Source: Niallia taxi (GTDB lineage: Bacteria; Bacillota; Bacilli; Bacillales; Cytobacillaceae). Taken from it: a DNA stretch of 64,000 bases. The stretch lies in NCBI RefSeq assembly GCF_032818155.1, contig NZ_CP102590.1:1378637-1442636 (forward strand). Reading direction: 5' to 3'. The first letter of the stretch is position 1; every line of letters begins with the position of its first letter. The position numbers and the translations under genes are program-made. The notes beneath the pieces are model-generated. The model did not search any database. It was not told the origin of the DNA and was given only the letters and a program-made list of their open reading frames with translations. Shown piece by piece: positions 1-8,107 of this stretch.

Positions 1-312
1 AATTTCCTTTGTAATGCTAGTGATAACACAATGAAAAATAGATATATTAAAGGTTACTCTAAGAGATTAATTCGTGCATTGTACTCTTTGGTATTAGAAG
101 ATACAGGTGTATGGCAAGATGACGTTATTAAGATGAAGAATGCCATCTTAAACTATTGTGAGATTGACTCCGCTTTAGTTGATTATCTGTATGCTTGTTA
201 CTTGGATAGTAATGTACTTGTTGAAGAGTTTCTGGGAATTGCAGATAAAGTATATAGCTATTTTGAGAACGCCTTAAATGCAATGGCTGCTTCCAGAACT
301 TCCTTCAACTAA
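1..312 (+). CDS. Hypothetical protein, 5' end outside window
   Basis: The reading frame is open from base 1 to the stop at 310-312. The first in-frame ATG at 31 has no ribosome binding site, so the gene most likely begins upstream of the window and only about its last 103 residues are visible. The fragment is mixed polar/aliphatic and looks helical. It has no signal peptide, membrane segment or motif I recognise. A copy of the intergenic repeat family follows about 70 bases later. Function unknown. Confidence 0.5.
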   Translation, partial: NFLCNASDNTMKNRYIKGYSKRLIRALYSLVLEDTGVWQDDVIKMKNAILNYCEIDSALVDYLYACYLDSNVLVEEFLGIADKVYSYFENALNAMAASRTSFN

Positions 313-380
313 CACTTTGGATAGTTTGCGCAGTTGCCCGAAAAAAGGACCTTCAAATGTAAAAATGAAAATTATGATCC

Positions 381-495
381 TAACGGGGGCTTTTCTTATA
401 TAAAAGGAAAGCCTATTTCTTATGGTGCTATAGTGGCAGCATTCCTGTAATAAATGAAAACATAGCTTATGGAAGAAACGTGGCAGGATAGTGTA
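381..495 (+). repeat. Intergenic repeat, copy with both modules
   Basis: TAACGGGGGCTTTTCTTATA at 381-400 is followed by the second module: GTGGCAGCATTCCTGTAATA from about 433, then GAAAAC..TAGCTTATGGAAGAAACG and GTGGCAGGATAGT. The same two modules recur at many intergenic sites up to about 30 kb. This copy is one of the most complete and helps define the unit. Confidence 0.75.
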
Positions 496-548
496 AGTAC
501 ATCACAAACTACATCATAGAACTGAAATCTCTAATAAAAAGTGCCATG

Positions 549-588
549 CCCAAAAAGCGACCTTAATAAAAATAAGATCGCTTTTTGG
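549..588. terminator. Bidirectional terminator
   Basis: Inverted repeat: CCCAAAAAGCGACCTT (about 550-565) pairs with AAGATCGCTTTTTGGC (about 573-588) with one mismatch and an A/T-rich loop. T-runs on both strands let it end the leftward EamA transcript and anything arriving from the left. Confidence 0.6.
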
Positions 589-673
589 CTATCTAATTGA
601 AATAGTTTCTGCAATTTTTCTATAATAGCAGAATTTCTATAATAAATGAAAAACCCTTTTTTTAGAGTGTTAA

Positions 674-1615
674 TTAGACTATACTCTTCTTCCTGGTATT
701 ATTAATCCGATTATGCTTTTTCTCCCATTTCTTTTCGATATAACCTGTCCCAAATAGAACTCCAGCTACAATAAATAAAAATCCAATTAATTGTGAAGAT
801 TCAATGGTTTCTTTTAAGAATATTGCAGAGAACACAAGACCAAAAAAAGGAACAAAGTTATTAAATATGGCTGTTTTTCCTGCTCCAATTTGCTGAATCG
901 AAGCATTAAAAACAATATATCCAACTCCTGTTGCAACTACCCCCGACAAAATGAATAGTAAGTAAATATATATATTGGCGGAACCCATCTCACTAACGCC
1001 TTTAGGTTCGGTTATAAAACTAATAATTAATAAACCTATTGAACCTACTGAGTACATTATTGTTGTTACCTGTTTTGAATCAAGTGTTGCTGTTGCCTTT
1101 TTTACAAAAATAAAACTAATTGCTTGAACTAACATTGCAATAAATATAATCAATTCTCCGTGAGAGAATTGTATGTTATTGATTGAACCACCTTTAATAA
1201 AAAATACACCAATTATTGCGAGGATAAAACCTATCGTTCGTAGTGTGGTTAATTGTTCACCTAAAAAAAGGACAGCTAGGACTGCTGTTGTAAGCGGTAC
1301 TAGTGCAAGAATTAAGGAAGCATTCGAAGCATCAATCATTGTTAAACCTACAGCTATAAGTCCATGATGAAGAATGACACTAAATAGCATTCCAAGTAGT
1401 GTATAAAGCCATTCTCTTTTCGTTAAACGACGGAAGGATTTCCCAATTGCAATTAATATTAATGCTGTAATTCCAGCCATCATAATTCGAAAAGCCGTCA
1501 TGGTTTGTGGAGGTAATGCCTCCACCAAAACTTTAATTAAAACCATATTAAGTCCCCATAAAGCAGTGACAAAAACTAATAATCCATAATTTAGTAATAG
1601 TCGCTTTTGATTCAT
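674..1615 (-). CDS. EamA/DMT-superfamily permease
   Basis: A 313-residue, very hydrophobic protein with about ten predicted membrane helices arranged as two tandem EamA repeats (roughly residues 10-145 and 155-290). This is the usual architecture of drug/metabolite (DMT) exporters. The C-terminus is basic (KKWEKKHNR region) and cytoplasmic. Members export amino acids, nucleobases or small metabolites; the substrate cannot be read from sequence. It lies downstream of the prolyl-tRNA-editing-like gene on the same strand, and a LysR regulator is divergent from that pair. This suggests, by inference, a LysR-controlled efflux/editing unit dealing with an amino acid or its analogue. Confidence 0.85.
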   Translation of the reverse strand: MNQKRLLLNYGLLVFVTALWGLNMVLIKVLVEALPPQTMTAFRIMMAGITALILIAIGKSFRRLTKREWLYTLLGMLFSVILHHGLIAVGLTMIDASNASLILALVPLTTAVLAVLFLGEQLTTLRTIGFILAIIGVFFIKGGSINNIQFSHGELIIFIAMLVQAISFIFVKKATATLDSKQVTTIMYSVGSIGLLIISFITEPKGVSEMGSANIYIYLLFILSGVVATGVGYIVFNASIQQIGAGKTAIFNNFVPFFGLVFSAIFLKETIESSQLIGFLFIVAGVLFGTGYIEKKWEKKHNRINNTRKKSIV

Positions 1616-1719
1616 CCTATTCCTCCTTCTAACTTATTATTATTTTATCTACTTCCAATCAAATGCGAAAAAGTTTATTAGAACTAGAATTAACTATTTA
1701 GAACAACTTTTTCTTAATA

Positions 1720-2259
1720 TTACATTTCAATAATAATAGGAATGTGCTTTGTATAGGTAAGGAAGTTATTGACAATTAAGTTTGTTTTAACTTTTAAATA
1801 TCCAGTTGTCGTTCCATCACTACATCCATACCACTCGTCTAAAAGCACATCTTTATCAATAGCAACCTTAACAAGATTTTCCTGATCCATTAATACACCG
1901 AATACAGTAGCAGCCCCGACTTTTACGCCCAATATATGTTCCATTAGCTCTACTGGAGCAAAGGATACACGTGATATGCCAAGTACATTGCTGAAATTTT
2001 TTGACTTGAATGGTTTATCGGCAGTAGTAATAAATAAATAAAATTCATTTTTTTTGCTATTGCAGAGGAACAGTGTTTTTACCATTTTCATATCCAATTT
2101 GTTATTAATCTCGATACAATCATCCATTGAAATGGCTTCATCTGTATGGACTCGTTCAAATGAAATTTGTAACTTTTCCAATGATTTATAGACCTTTTCT
2201 TGAAGTGGAGTCTTATAGCTATCTGGAGCTTTTTCTATAATATCACTCACAAAAAACAT
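1720..2259 (-). CDS. YbaK/ProX-type aminoacyl-tRNA deacylase
   Basis: 179 residues matching the YbaK/aminoacyl-tRNA synthetase-associated domain, closest in feel to the freestanding PrdX/ProXp-ala proteins that hydrolyse mischarged Ala-tRNA(Pro). Visible family signatures are the KxVKTLFLCN-like strand near residue 60 and the GAATVFGVLMD segment near residue 117. It has no synthetase domain, so it would act in trans in the cytoplasm. A start at 2259 is supported by an AGGGATAT-type upstream region. It is co-directional with the downstream EamA permease (about 100 bases) and divergent from the LysR gene at 2385. Exact tRNA specificity is not determinable here. Confidence 0.8.
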   Translation of the reverse strand: MFFVSDIIEKAPDSYKTPLQEKVYKSLEKLQISFERVHTDEAISMDDCIEINNKLDMKMVKTLFLCNSKKNEFYLFITTADKPFKSKNFSNVLGISRVSFAPVELMEHILGVKVGAATVFGVLMDQENLVKVAIDKDVLLDEWYGCSDGTTTGYLKVKTNLIVNNFLTYTKHIPIIIEM

Positions 2260-2384
2260 CTTTATATCCCTTTCCTTTCTTAACTTGAATTATTAATAGT
2301 AATAACATATCATGTTCACATGTATTACAAAAACGAATATTTCGCATGATATGTATGACAATAACAGATGAGGTAGGGAAGAGA

Positions 2385-3257
2385 ATGAATATCCAAAAAT
2401 ATAAGGCATTTGTAAAAGCTGTAGAATTTGGCAGCTTTACAAAAGCTGCCGAAGTATTGGGCTACACGCAATCTGGAATTAGCCGTATGATTAACGACTT
2501 GGAGACGGAATGGGGAGTTTCCCTATTTGAAAGAGGAAGGACTGGTATCAATTTAACAGCGGATGGATTAAAGTTACTGCCTCAATTAAAAAGGATTTGT
2601 AATGAGCATGAAATACTAATGACACAGATCGAAGACTTACTTAATATGGAGTCTGGTATGATTCGTATTGGAACAATTTCTAGCATAGCATCTCACTGGA
2701 TTCCTAACATTATTAGAGTTTTTAAGAAGGATTACCCCAAAATTGATTTTGAAATTCTGCTTGGTGATTATACAGAAATTGAAAGTTGGGTTTTAAACGG
2801 TCGTGTTGACTTCGGTTTTTTGCGATTACCGTCAAAAGCAGAACTTGAAACAACTTTTTTAGAACAAGATCGATTGCTCGTGGTGATTCCGCAAGATCAT
2901 CCTCTTGCTAATCAGGAAAAGTTTCCAATTGAGGAATTACTGAATAACCCTTTCATGCTATTGGAAAAGGGAGCAAAAGCAGAAATTTCCGAGATTTTTG
3001 AGAAACATCATATTTCTCCACAAATCAATTTTACCACATGGGATGATTATGCCATTATGTCAATGGTGGAAAATGGGCTAGGAATCAGTATACTACCAGA
3101 ATTAATATTGAAGCGTATCCCTCATAAAATAATAGCAAAAGAGCTTGAAACTCCTGCTTTTAGAAAGATTGGTATTGCAACTAGAGAGCATAAGTCACTT
3201 TCCCGTGCGTCCAAAAAGTTTTTAGAATACTTATCATATAGAACTGTTAGTGAATAG
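2385..3257 (+). CDS. LysR-family transcriptional regulator
   Basis: A 290-residue LysR protein. The N-terminal winged helix-turn-helix (about residues 1-60, FTKAAEVLGYTQSGISRMI) is followed by a LysR substrate-binding fold (about 85-290). An ATG at 2346 is possible but lacks a ribosome binding site. The ATG at 2385 has GAGGTAGGG six bases upstream and gives the standard LysR N-terminus MNIQKYKAFV, so I chose it. It is divergent from the deacylase/EamA pair across about 125 bases, the classical LysR target arrangement, so it probably controls those genes and itself. The effector is unknown. Confidence 0.88.
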   Translation: MNIQKYKAFVKAVEFGSFTKAAEVLGYTQSGISRMINDLETEWGVSLFERGRTGINLTADGLKLLPQLKRICNEHEILMTQIEDLLNMESGMIRIGTISSIASHWIPNIIRVFKKDYPKIDFEILLGDYTEIESWVLNGRVDFGFLRLPSKAELETTFLEQDRLLVVIPQDHPLANQEKFPIEELLNNPFMLLEKGAKAEISEIFEKHHISPQINFTTWDDYAIMSMVENGLGISILPELILKRIPHKIIAKELETPAFRKIGIATREHKSLSRASKKFLEYLSYRTVSE

Positions 3258-3476
3258 GTGTGATGGATACAAACGTAAAATACACTTCACATTCTTAATT
3301 GTATTTAAATTAGAGAAGGTTGTTCCAGTAATGGATTAATGCTTTTTTTGAGGCACTAACGTGGCAGTTTACTTTAATAAATATAATAAATAAAGCTAAA
3401 GCAATTTATTAAAAAATCAAAAATCAGATTAATCAAATGTTACACGAAATTATGTTCCGTTCTGACAAGATAACAT
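3258..3476. other. Intergenic region with a degenerate repeat
   Basis: About 220 bases without a gene. Bases 3331-3370 hold a worn copy of the repeat family (GGATTAATGC, then CTAACGTGGCAGTTT). Otherwise only A/T-rich sequence is seen. Confidence 0.45.
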
Positions 3477-3508
3477 ATAATCCCCACTAGCATGCTAGTG
3501 GGGATTAT
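3477..3508. terminator. Bidirectional terminator between convergent LysR genes
   Basis: A perfect 32-base palindrome, arm ATAATCCCCACTAGCA and its reverse complement, lies between the LysR gene ending at 3257 and the leftward LysR gene ending at 3528. The symmetric AT ends and position between convergent genes suit a shared terminator. Confidence 0.7.
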
Positions 3509-3527
3509 ATAAGTCAAATTAATAAGA

Positions 3528-4418
3528 TCAAGTATCATCGTGATTAAAAACTACCTCTAACAAGTTATGTGCAGGTTGTAAGAGAGTATCATTTTTTCTT
3601 GTACATAAAGAGATCGGGTTTTTTAATTTAATACCATCAATATTTACTTTTGCTAATTCTCCACGTTCTATATACTCCTTTACTTCAAGAGAGGAAACAA
3701 ATGTTACTCCGTACCCTTCAATCACCGTTCTAATGGTTTCATTTAATCCATTAATCTGTACTCCAACGATTGGTTCCTGTATATTGTTCATTTTACATAG
3801 CGACACTAACTGTTCTCTTGAAAAGCTTCCTTCTTCTCGAAACACAAAAGGCTCTTTTACAATCTCAGCTAATGTAATATTTTTGGATGCAAACTTATGA
3901 TCTTTATGTACTACGAACAACATATCATCTTCAAATAACTCTATACTACTAATGAGTAGATTAAACTCTTTTCTTCCACCAATAAAAGCAACTTCTGCTT
4001 CATAATTGATTAGTTGCTCTATTGCTCTTTGTGAATTAGTTGTCGTTAATCCCACTTCAACATCAGGGTATTTTTGTTTATAACGGCCAATCCACTTTGG
4101 CAATACAAAATTTGCGGGAAGATAAGTTGCTACAATACGTAGCTTTCCAACAGAACCATTTTTATAATGATTAATAAAATCTTCCACTTCTTCTTCAAGA
4201 GAAAACAATCTTTTTGCTTGCTTAGAAAGATGACGGCCAGCCTCAGTTAATAAGATACCTCTCCCTTTGGGAGCTAATAACAATAACCCGATCTCTTGTT
4301 CTAGTTTTTTTATTTGAGCTGTTACAGCAGGCTGACTTATATTTAGTTCTTCAGCCGCACGGGTAACATTTCCTTTTTCGGCAACCATATGGAATAGTCG
4401 CAATGCATGAAGATTCAT
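3528..4418 (-). CDS. LysR-family transcriptional regulator
   Basis: 296 residues with a LysR HTH at the N-terminus (VTRAAEELNISQPAVTAQIKKLE) and a C-terminal periplasmic-binding-like effector domain from about residue 88. The N-terminus resembles the CysL/CbbR branch, but I cannot assign an orthologue. It is divergent from the threonine-synthase-like gene at 4574 with a 155-base AT-rich gap. By family behaviour it probably regulates that gene and represses itself. It is convergent with the other LysR gene, and both share the palindromic terminator at 3477-3508. Confidence 0.87.
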   Translation of the reverse strand: MNLHALRLFHMVAEKGNVTRAAEELNISQPAVTAQIKKLEQEIGLLLLAPKGRGILLTEAGRHLSKQAKRLFSLEEEVEDFINHYKNGSVGKLRIVATYLPANFVLPKWIGRYKQKYPDVEVGLTTTNSQRAIEQLINYEAEVAFIGGRKEFNLLISSIELFEDDMLFVVHKDHKFASKNITLAEIVKEPFVFREEGSFSREQLVSLCKMNNIQEPIVGVQINGLNETIRTVIEGYGVTFVSSLEVKEYIERGELAKVNIDGIKLKNPISLCTRKNDTLLQPAHNLLEVVFNHDDT

Positions 4419-4573
4419 TATTTCATCACTCCATTCATAAATTTAACCTATGAATACCAAAAAAATATATATTAGATTTATTAGAAAGTTTTCTCTATTC
4501 TAAAATTGTAAAAGATAATTATCAAGAAATTTATTTGTAGAGAGGTGAGAGGGCATCAAGAGCCCTGAAAATA

Positions 4574-5839
4574 ATGAGAATAGTGTGTACTGATTGTGGT
4601 GAAAAATTATTATCCGGTATTTTTAAATATAATTGTAAGTGTGGTGGATTATTTGATGTAGTACACGATTTTAATAAATATGATACCGAATTATTGAAAA
4701 GGTTGTTTACGGAACGGCTTTCAGAACGGATGACTCCTTATGCGAGTGGAGTGTGGAGATACAAAGAACTAATTGCCCCTGAATTACCAAATGACTGTAT
4801 CGTTACAAAATATGAAGGGAATACAGGACTCTACTCTTCTGAATTATTACAAAAGTATACCGGGGTAAGAAAATTATATGTAAAAGCACAAAGTGAGAAC
4901 CCTAGTGGTTCATTTAAAGATAATGGAATGACTGTAGCTGTTTCTCATGGGAAATCATTAGGATATAAGAAGTTCACATGTACCTCAACAGGAAATACCT
5001 CATCTTCATTGGCTATGTATGCTTCCATTACTGGTGCAGATTCCTATGTATTTGTTCCTAATAAAGACGTTTCCTTAAATAAAGTACTACAGACCCTGGC
5101 ATATGGCGCAAAAGTATTTAGCGTGGAAGGAAATTATGATGATGGGATTCAGTTTTTAGAGAAGTATAGTAGTGATCTGGGTCTATATATTTGTAACTCT
5201 GTTAATCCATTCCGAATTGAAGGACAAAAAAGTATTATTTATGAAGTAGCTCAATATTTAAACTGGAAGTTACCAGAATGGATTATCGTACCCGGAGGTG
5301 CTTTAAGTAACGCAACAGCATTAGGTAAAGGATTGCAGGATTTGTTTACGCTTGGATTTATAGATAAAATGCCGAAAGTGGCAGTTGTTCAGGCGGAGGG
5401 AGCAAGTCCATTTCATAAGATGTTCGTTCAAAAAAAACATGAACTTACCCCTGAGCGTTTCCCATACACTCGTGCTTCTGCCTTAAATATTGGTAACCCA
5501 CCGAGTTGGAAAAAAGCTCTAAAAACGTTAACACAAACAAAAGGAGTTTCCATTTCGGTAACAGATGAAGAAATTCTTGACTCAAAAGCTGTAATTGACA
5601 AATGTGGCATTGGGTGTGAACCAGCGTCAGCAGCAACTATTGCAGGACTTCGTAATTTAATTTCACAGAAAGTGATAGATAAAGACGAATCGGTACTATG
5701 TATCTTAACGGGGAATATTCTAAAGGATACAGAGGTCTTGAATTATTATCATTCCAGTGAAAGTGCTACTTCAACTTTTAAAAATACGTTACAGGATGTT
5801 GTTTTATCCTATAATAATATTAAAGATTTTGTTGTATAG
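4574..5839 (+). CDS. Threonine synthase-like PLP enzyme
   Basis: A 421-residue fold-type II PLP enzyme. The N-terminus has a zinc-ribbon-like Cys set (C5, C8, C21, C23). The PLP lysine is K115 in NPSGSFKDNG, followed by the STGNTSSSLAMYA phosphate loop and GCEPASAAT near the C-terminus, all typical of threonine synthase (O-phosphohomoserine to threonine). It stands alone rather than with hom/thrB and is divergent from a LysR regulator, so it may be a paralogue used for a related beta/gamma-replacement reaction. A small hairpin (AGGGC..GCCCT) sits just before the start near 4550-4567. The ATG at 4574 is preceded by a GAGAGGTGAGAGGG stretch. Confidence 0.8.
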   Translation: MRIVCTDCGEKLLSGIFKYNCKCGGLFDVVHDFNKYDTELLKRLFTERLSERMTPYASGVWRYKELIAPELPNDCIVTKYEGNTGLYSSELLQKYTGVRKLYVKAQSENPSGSFKDNGMTVAVSHGKSLGYKKFTCTSTGNTSSSLAMYASITGADSYVFVPNKDVSLNKVLQTLAYGAKVFSVEGNYDDGIQFLEKYSSDLGLYICNSVNPFRIEGQKSIIYEVAQYLNWKLPEWIIVPGGALSNATALGKGLQDLFTLGFIDKMPKVAVVQAEGASPFHKMFVQKKHELTPERFPYTRASALNIGNPPSWKKALKTLTQTKGVSISVTDEEILDSKAVIDKCGIGCEPASAATIAGLRNLISQKVIDKDESVLCILTGNILKDTEVLNYYHSSESATSTFKNTLQDVVLSYNNIKDFVV

Positions 5840-6079
5840 TGTATTCATAAATAATTGAAAGACCTTTTCTTATTAAATAATCGGAGCAGGTTAGTGCAAG
5901 CAAGAAGGATAAGCTATTTATGGTAAAATACAGGTAAAGAAGCTTAACTTTTGTTCATAAACGGGACATCTAGCGGAATAAATTTATCTATTTAAAACAT
6001 TACAGGTAAGGCATCGGATTGTAAATAATGGGTTTTGAATAAATTCCAAAATGTGATTTTATTAATTCGGAGGGATTAG
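5840..6079. other. Intergenic region upstream of arr fusion
   Basis: 240 bases, AT-rich. A worn trace of the repeat family (AAACGGGACA near 5958) is present. I see no convincing rifampin-associated inverted repeat or clear -35/-10 pair. The ribosome binding site of the next gene is GGAGGG at about 6069-6074. Confidence 0.4.
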
Positions 6080-6829
6080 ATGAATTTAAAATTCGATCAA
6101 TACAACGTCGTTATTAAACTCTGTATGAGTGGGATGACCATGGAAGATGGCGGAAATGATGAAGGTGCAACCACAATGTTTCATCAAGCATGGCAGGAAG
6201 CAAAAGACGACTATGAAAGGTTTATTGCAGCTTATCATTTGGCTCGTATACAAAAGAGTATTACAGATAAATTGAAATGGATGGAAACCTCTTTACAGTG
6301 TGCACTAAATATAAATGATGATAATGTTAAGAGTGCATACTCAACGTTATATTTAAACATTGCCAAATGCTATGAGGAGTTATGTGATTCTGATCATGCA
6401 ATAAGAAATTATGAATTATCCAACTCATATAACGGTGCACCTACTGATGAAGGACCATTTTATCATGGGACAAAGGCTGATTTACAGGTTGGTGATTTGC
6501 TGACAGCGGGTGGAAATTCAAATTACAAACCTGGGCTTAAAATGAACCACATATATTTCACTGCTAATGCCAATGGTGCAGGACTTGCAGCAGCATTAGC
6601 AAAAGGAGAAGGAAGAGAACGCGTTTATAAAATAGAACCAACAGGTGAATTTGAAAACGACCCAAATGTTACTGACAAAAAGTTCCCGGGTAACTTAACA
6701 CGATCTTATCGTTCTCAAGAACCTTTAAGAATTATTAGTGAAGAAACTGAGTGGGCGAAAATGACACCTACGGAGCGAAGTGAATGGCGCAAAAATTTAG
6801 CCAAAAACAAGGGCGAAATTATTAACTGA
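6080..6829 (+). CDS. TPR-like domain fused to rifampin ADP-ribosyltransferase (Arr)
   Basis: 249 residues in two parts. Residues about 1-120 are helical and TPR-like, with paired helices such as ARIQKSITDKLKWMETSLQ and YLNIAKCYEELCDSDHAIRN. Residues about 123-249 are a nearly complete Arr domain: GPFYHGTKADL with the catalytic His, HIYFTA with the Tyr, and DPNVTDKKFPGN followed by TRSYRSQEPLRI with the acidic residue. Arr enzymes inactivate rifamycins by NAD+-dependent ADP-ribosylation. Most family members are the approximately 140-residue domain alone, so the TPR-like extension nearly doubles it. GGAGGG about six bases before the ATG supports this start. A strong terminator follows at 6902, so the gene is probably monocistronic. 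Confidence 0.88.
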   Translation: MNLKFDQYNVVIKLCMSGMTMEDGGNDEGATTMFHQAWQEAKDDYERFIAAYHLARIQKSITDKLKWMETSLQCALNINDDNVKSAYSTLYLNIAKCYEELCDSDHAIRNYELSNSYNGAPTDEGPFYHGTKADLQVGDLLTAGGNSNYKPGLKMNHIYFTANANGAGLAAALAKGEGRERVYKIEPTGEFENDPNVTDKKFPGNLTRSYRSQEPLRIISEETEWAKMTPTERSEWRKNLAKNKGEIIN

Positions 6830-6901
6830 ACATATTTCAAATGAAGTGAAATAGTTATTTTTTTCAATTACCAATATTCAGCAATCGGGTGCTTATGTTT
6901 T

Positions 6902-6931
6902 AGAAAAGCTGCCAAACCAGGCAGCTTTTCT
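6902..6931 (+). terminator. Rho-independent terminator of arr fusion
   Basis: AGAAAAGCTGCC / GGCAGCTTTTCT perfect 12-bp stem with a six-base loop, ending in TTATT. Confidence 0.85.
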
Positions 6932-6981
6932 TATTCCATAAAAGGGGCAGGTAAGCACGAGTGAAAAGAGAAAATAGAGAA

Positions 6982-7005
6982 AAGATCTGTGTTTAACCAC
7001 AGATC
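6982..7005 (-). terminator. Terminator of leftward hydrolase gene
   Basis: AGATCTGTG / CACAGATCT stem directly after the stop of the minus-strand gene. On that strand it is followed by TTTCTCTATTTTC. Confidence 0.75.
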
Positions 7006-7641
7006 TTAAAACTTGACTACATTATTCATTATAATGCTTATTGCCTCAATAGACTTAAGTACATCGTTATCAAATTCTAAATTATGATTAGTACCTTCTA
7101 TTAAAATTGGTTCGATATTTTTATTTGTTTTAATATCATTAAACTTGCTGCTATCGTAGGTTGGATCAATTCCTCCAACAATGCAAAGCCCCTTACTCTT
7201 TAAAGTTAATAAAGCATTATAAACATCATTTCTTTTAATCAATGGAGTCAACCAAATAGATTTAGCATTACTAAACTCAGGTTTTGTTATGAAATAAGAT
7301 AAAGCTATTGTACCCATGGATTTAGCAATAAAAACAAAATTACTATATGTATTATCTGTTAGAGCTTTTTTTAGTACAGATTCTACATCTGAATAAAAAT
7401 CTTCCTCGCTAAGATTTGCTATAATTTCTCGAGGGTAATTATAATTTACTTGCAGTATATCGTATCCTTTTTTGAAATAAATACCACAACTGTAATGAAG
7501 TAATGGAGCTTGAGCAGTATAGCCCACACCAGGAAATATAATGGCTAATGAATTTGGTTGTTCTTCGTGTTTGAAAATAGTAAATGCAACCTTTTTATTA
7601 GGAGAGGTTGCAAAATCATTAATTATTTTCATTTTTTTCAC
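7006..7641 (-). CDS. Alpha/beta-hydrolase-fold protein
   Basis: 211 residues. The nucleophile elbow is a variant (AKSMGT, Ser near residue 109), with a candidate acidic residue in GGIDPTYD and His in GTNHNLEF near the C-terminus, in the order expected for a Ser-Asp-His triad. An oxyanion-type segment IFPGVGYT lies near residue 36. No signal peptide, so cytoplasmic. Substrate unknown; related small proteins are annotated only as alpha/beta-family hydrolases. A GGGGTG ribosome binding site lies just upstream on the minus strand. It is flanked by its own terminator and by repeat-bearing intergenic DNA. Confidence 0.75.
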   Translation of the reverse strand: MKKMKIINDFATSPNKKVAFTIFKHEEQPNSLAIIFPGVGYTAQAPLLHYSCGIYFKKGYDILQVNYNYPREIIANLSEEDFYSDVESVLKKALTDNTYSNFVFIAKSMGTIALSYFITKPEFSNAKSIWLTPLIKRNDVYNALLTLKSKGLCIVGGIDPTYDSSKFNDIKTNKNIEPILIEGTNHNLEFDNDVLKSIEAISIIMNNVVKF

Positions 7642-7761
7642 CCCTATGATAGGTATTCAATAAATTCAAAAATTATCCTTTTTATTTCCAAATTAAACTT
7701 TAAATTTAGCTATTGTGAAATAAACGGATTGAAATCCGGTAATTTAAAGGAACTGCAAATA

Positions 7762-7804
7762 GGAGTTTGTGAAAGAATACACTTAAACTAACGGGGGCTT
7801 TTCT
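7762..7804 (+). repeat. Intergenic repeat, first module
   Basis: GTGAAAGAATACACTTAAAC followed by TAACGGGGGCTTTTCT. The GTGAA..TTCAC-like dyad before TTAAAC is a constant part of this module in the window. Confidence 0.75.
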
Positions 7805-7872
7805 TAAATATAAGGGAAGCATTTTGTTATGTCACAATCTTGGCAGTTTAGAGAAATAAGTATATTATGATT

Positions 7873-7901
7873 TTTACAATTTTTTCTTCACGTTTTATAA
7901 T
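7873..7901 (+). promoter_or_regulatory. Sigma-A promoter of leader/methyltransferase
   Basis: TTTACA (7873-7878), 17-base spacer, TATAAT (7896-7901). Transcription would start near 7908, about 24 bases before a short leader ORF. Confidence 0.8.
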
Positions 7902-7919
7902 GGAAGTATTCTTTCAAAT

Positions 7920-8016
7920 GAGGTGAGTGGAATGTCTTTCCGACATGTTCGAAGTAATTAGTTTTCGGGCTGGAAAAAACGCGTACCAGCTAAAAAGGGA
8001 GAAGTATGCCCTTTTT
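7920..8016 (+). promoter_or_regulatory. Leader peptide plus attenuator hairpins
   Basis: A ribosome binding site GAGGTGAG at 7920-7927 precedes a nine-codon ORF at 7932-7961 reading MSFRHVRSN then TAG. Just after its stop are a stem GCTGG/CCAGC (7969-7973 with 7986-7990) and an intrinsic-terminator-like stem AAAAAGGG/CCCTTTTT (7992-7999 with 8009-8016). The order promoter, short ORF, hairpins, then enzyme gene is that of ribosome-mediated attenuation in antibiotic-inducible genes. Stalling on the leader could prevent the terminator from forming. The inducer is unknown. Confidence 0.68.
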
Positions 8017-8107
8017 CAGAACTAAAACTTTGAATATTATTAGTCAGTCATTCCAATTGTTAGTCGAGTCACTGTTTGGCTTTTAAATTTGAAAGGTAGG
8101 TTCAAAA

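Noticed and set aside
1173..1367. Antisense ORF within the EamA permease gene
   Set aside because: Shadow of a hydrophobic coding sequence, no initiation signal.
4500..4573. T-box or riboswitch before the threonine synthase gene
   Set aside because: The gap is too short and lacks a T-box sequence or terminator; only a five-base-pair hairpin is present.
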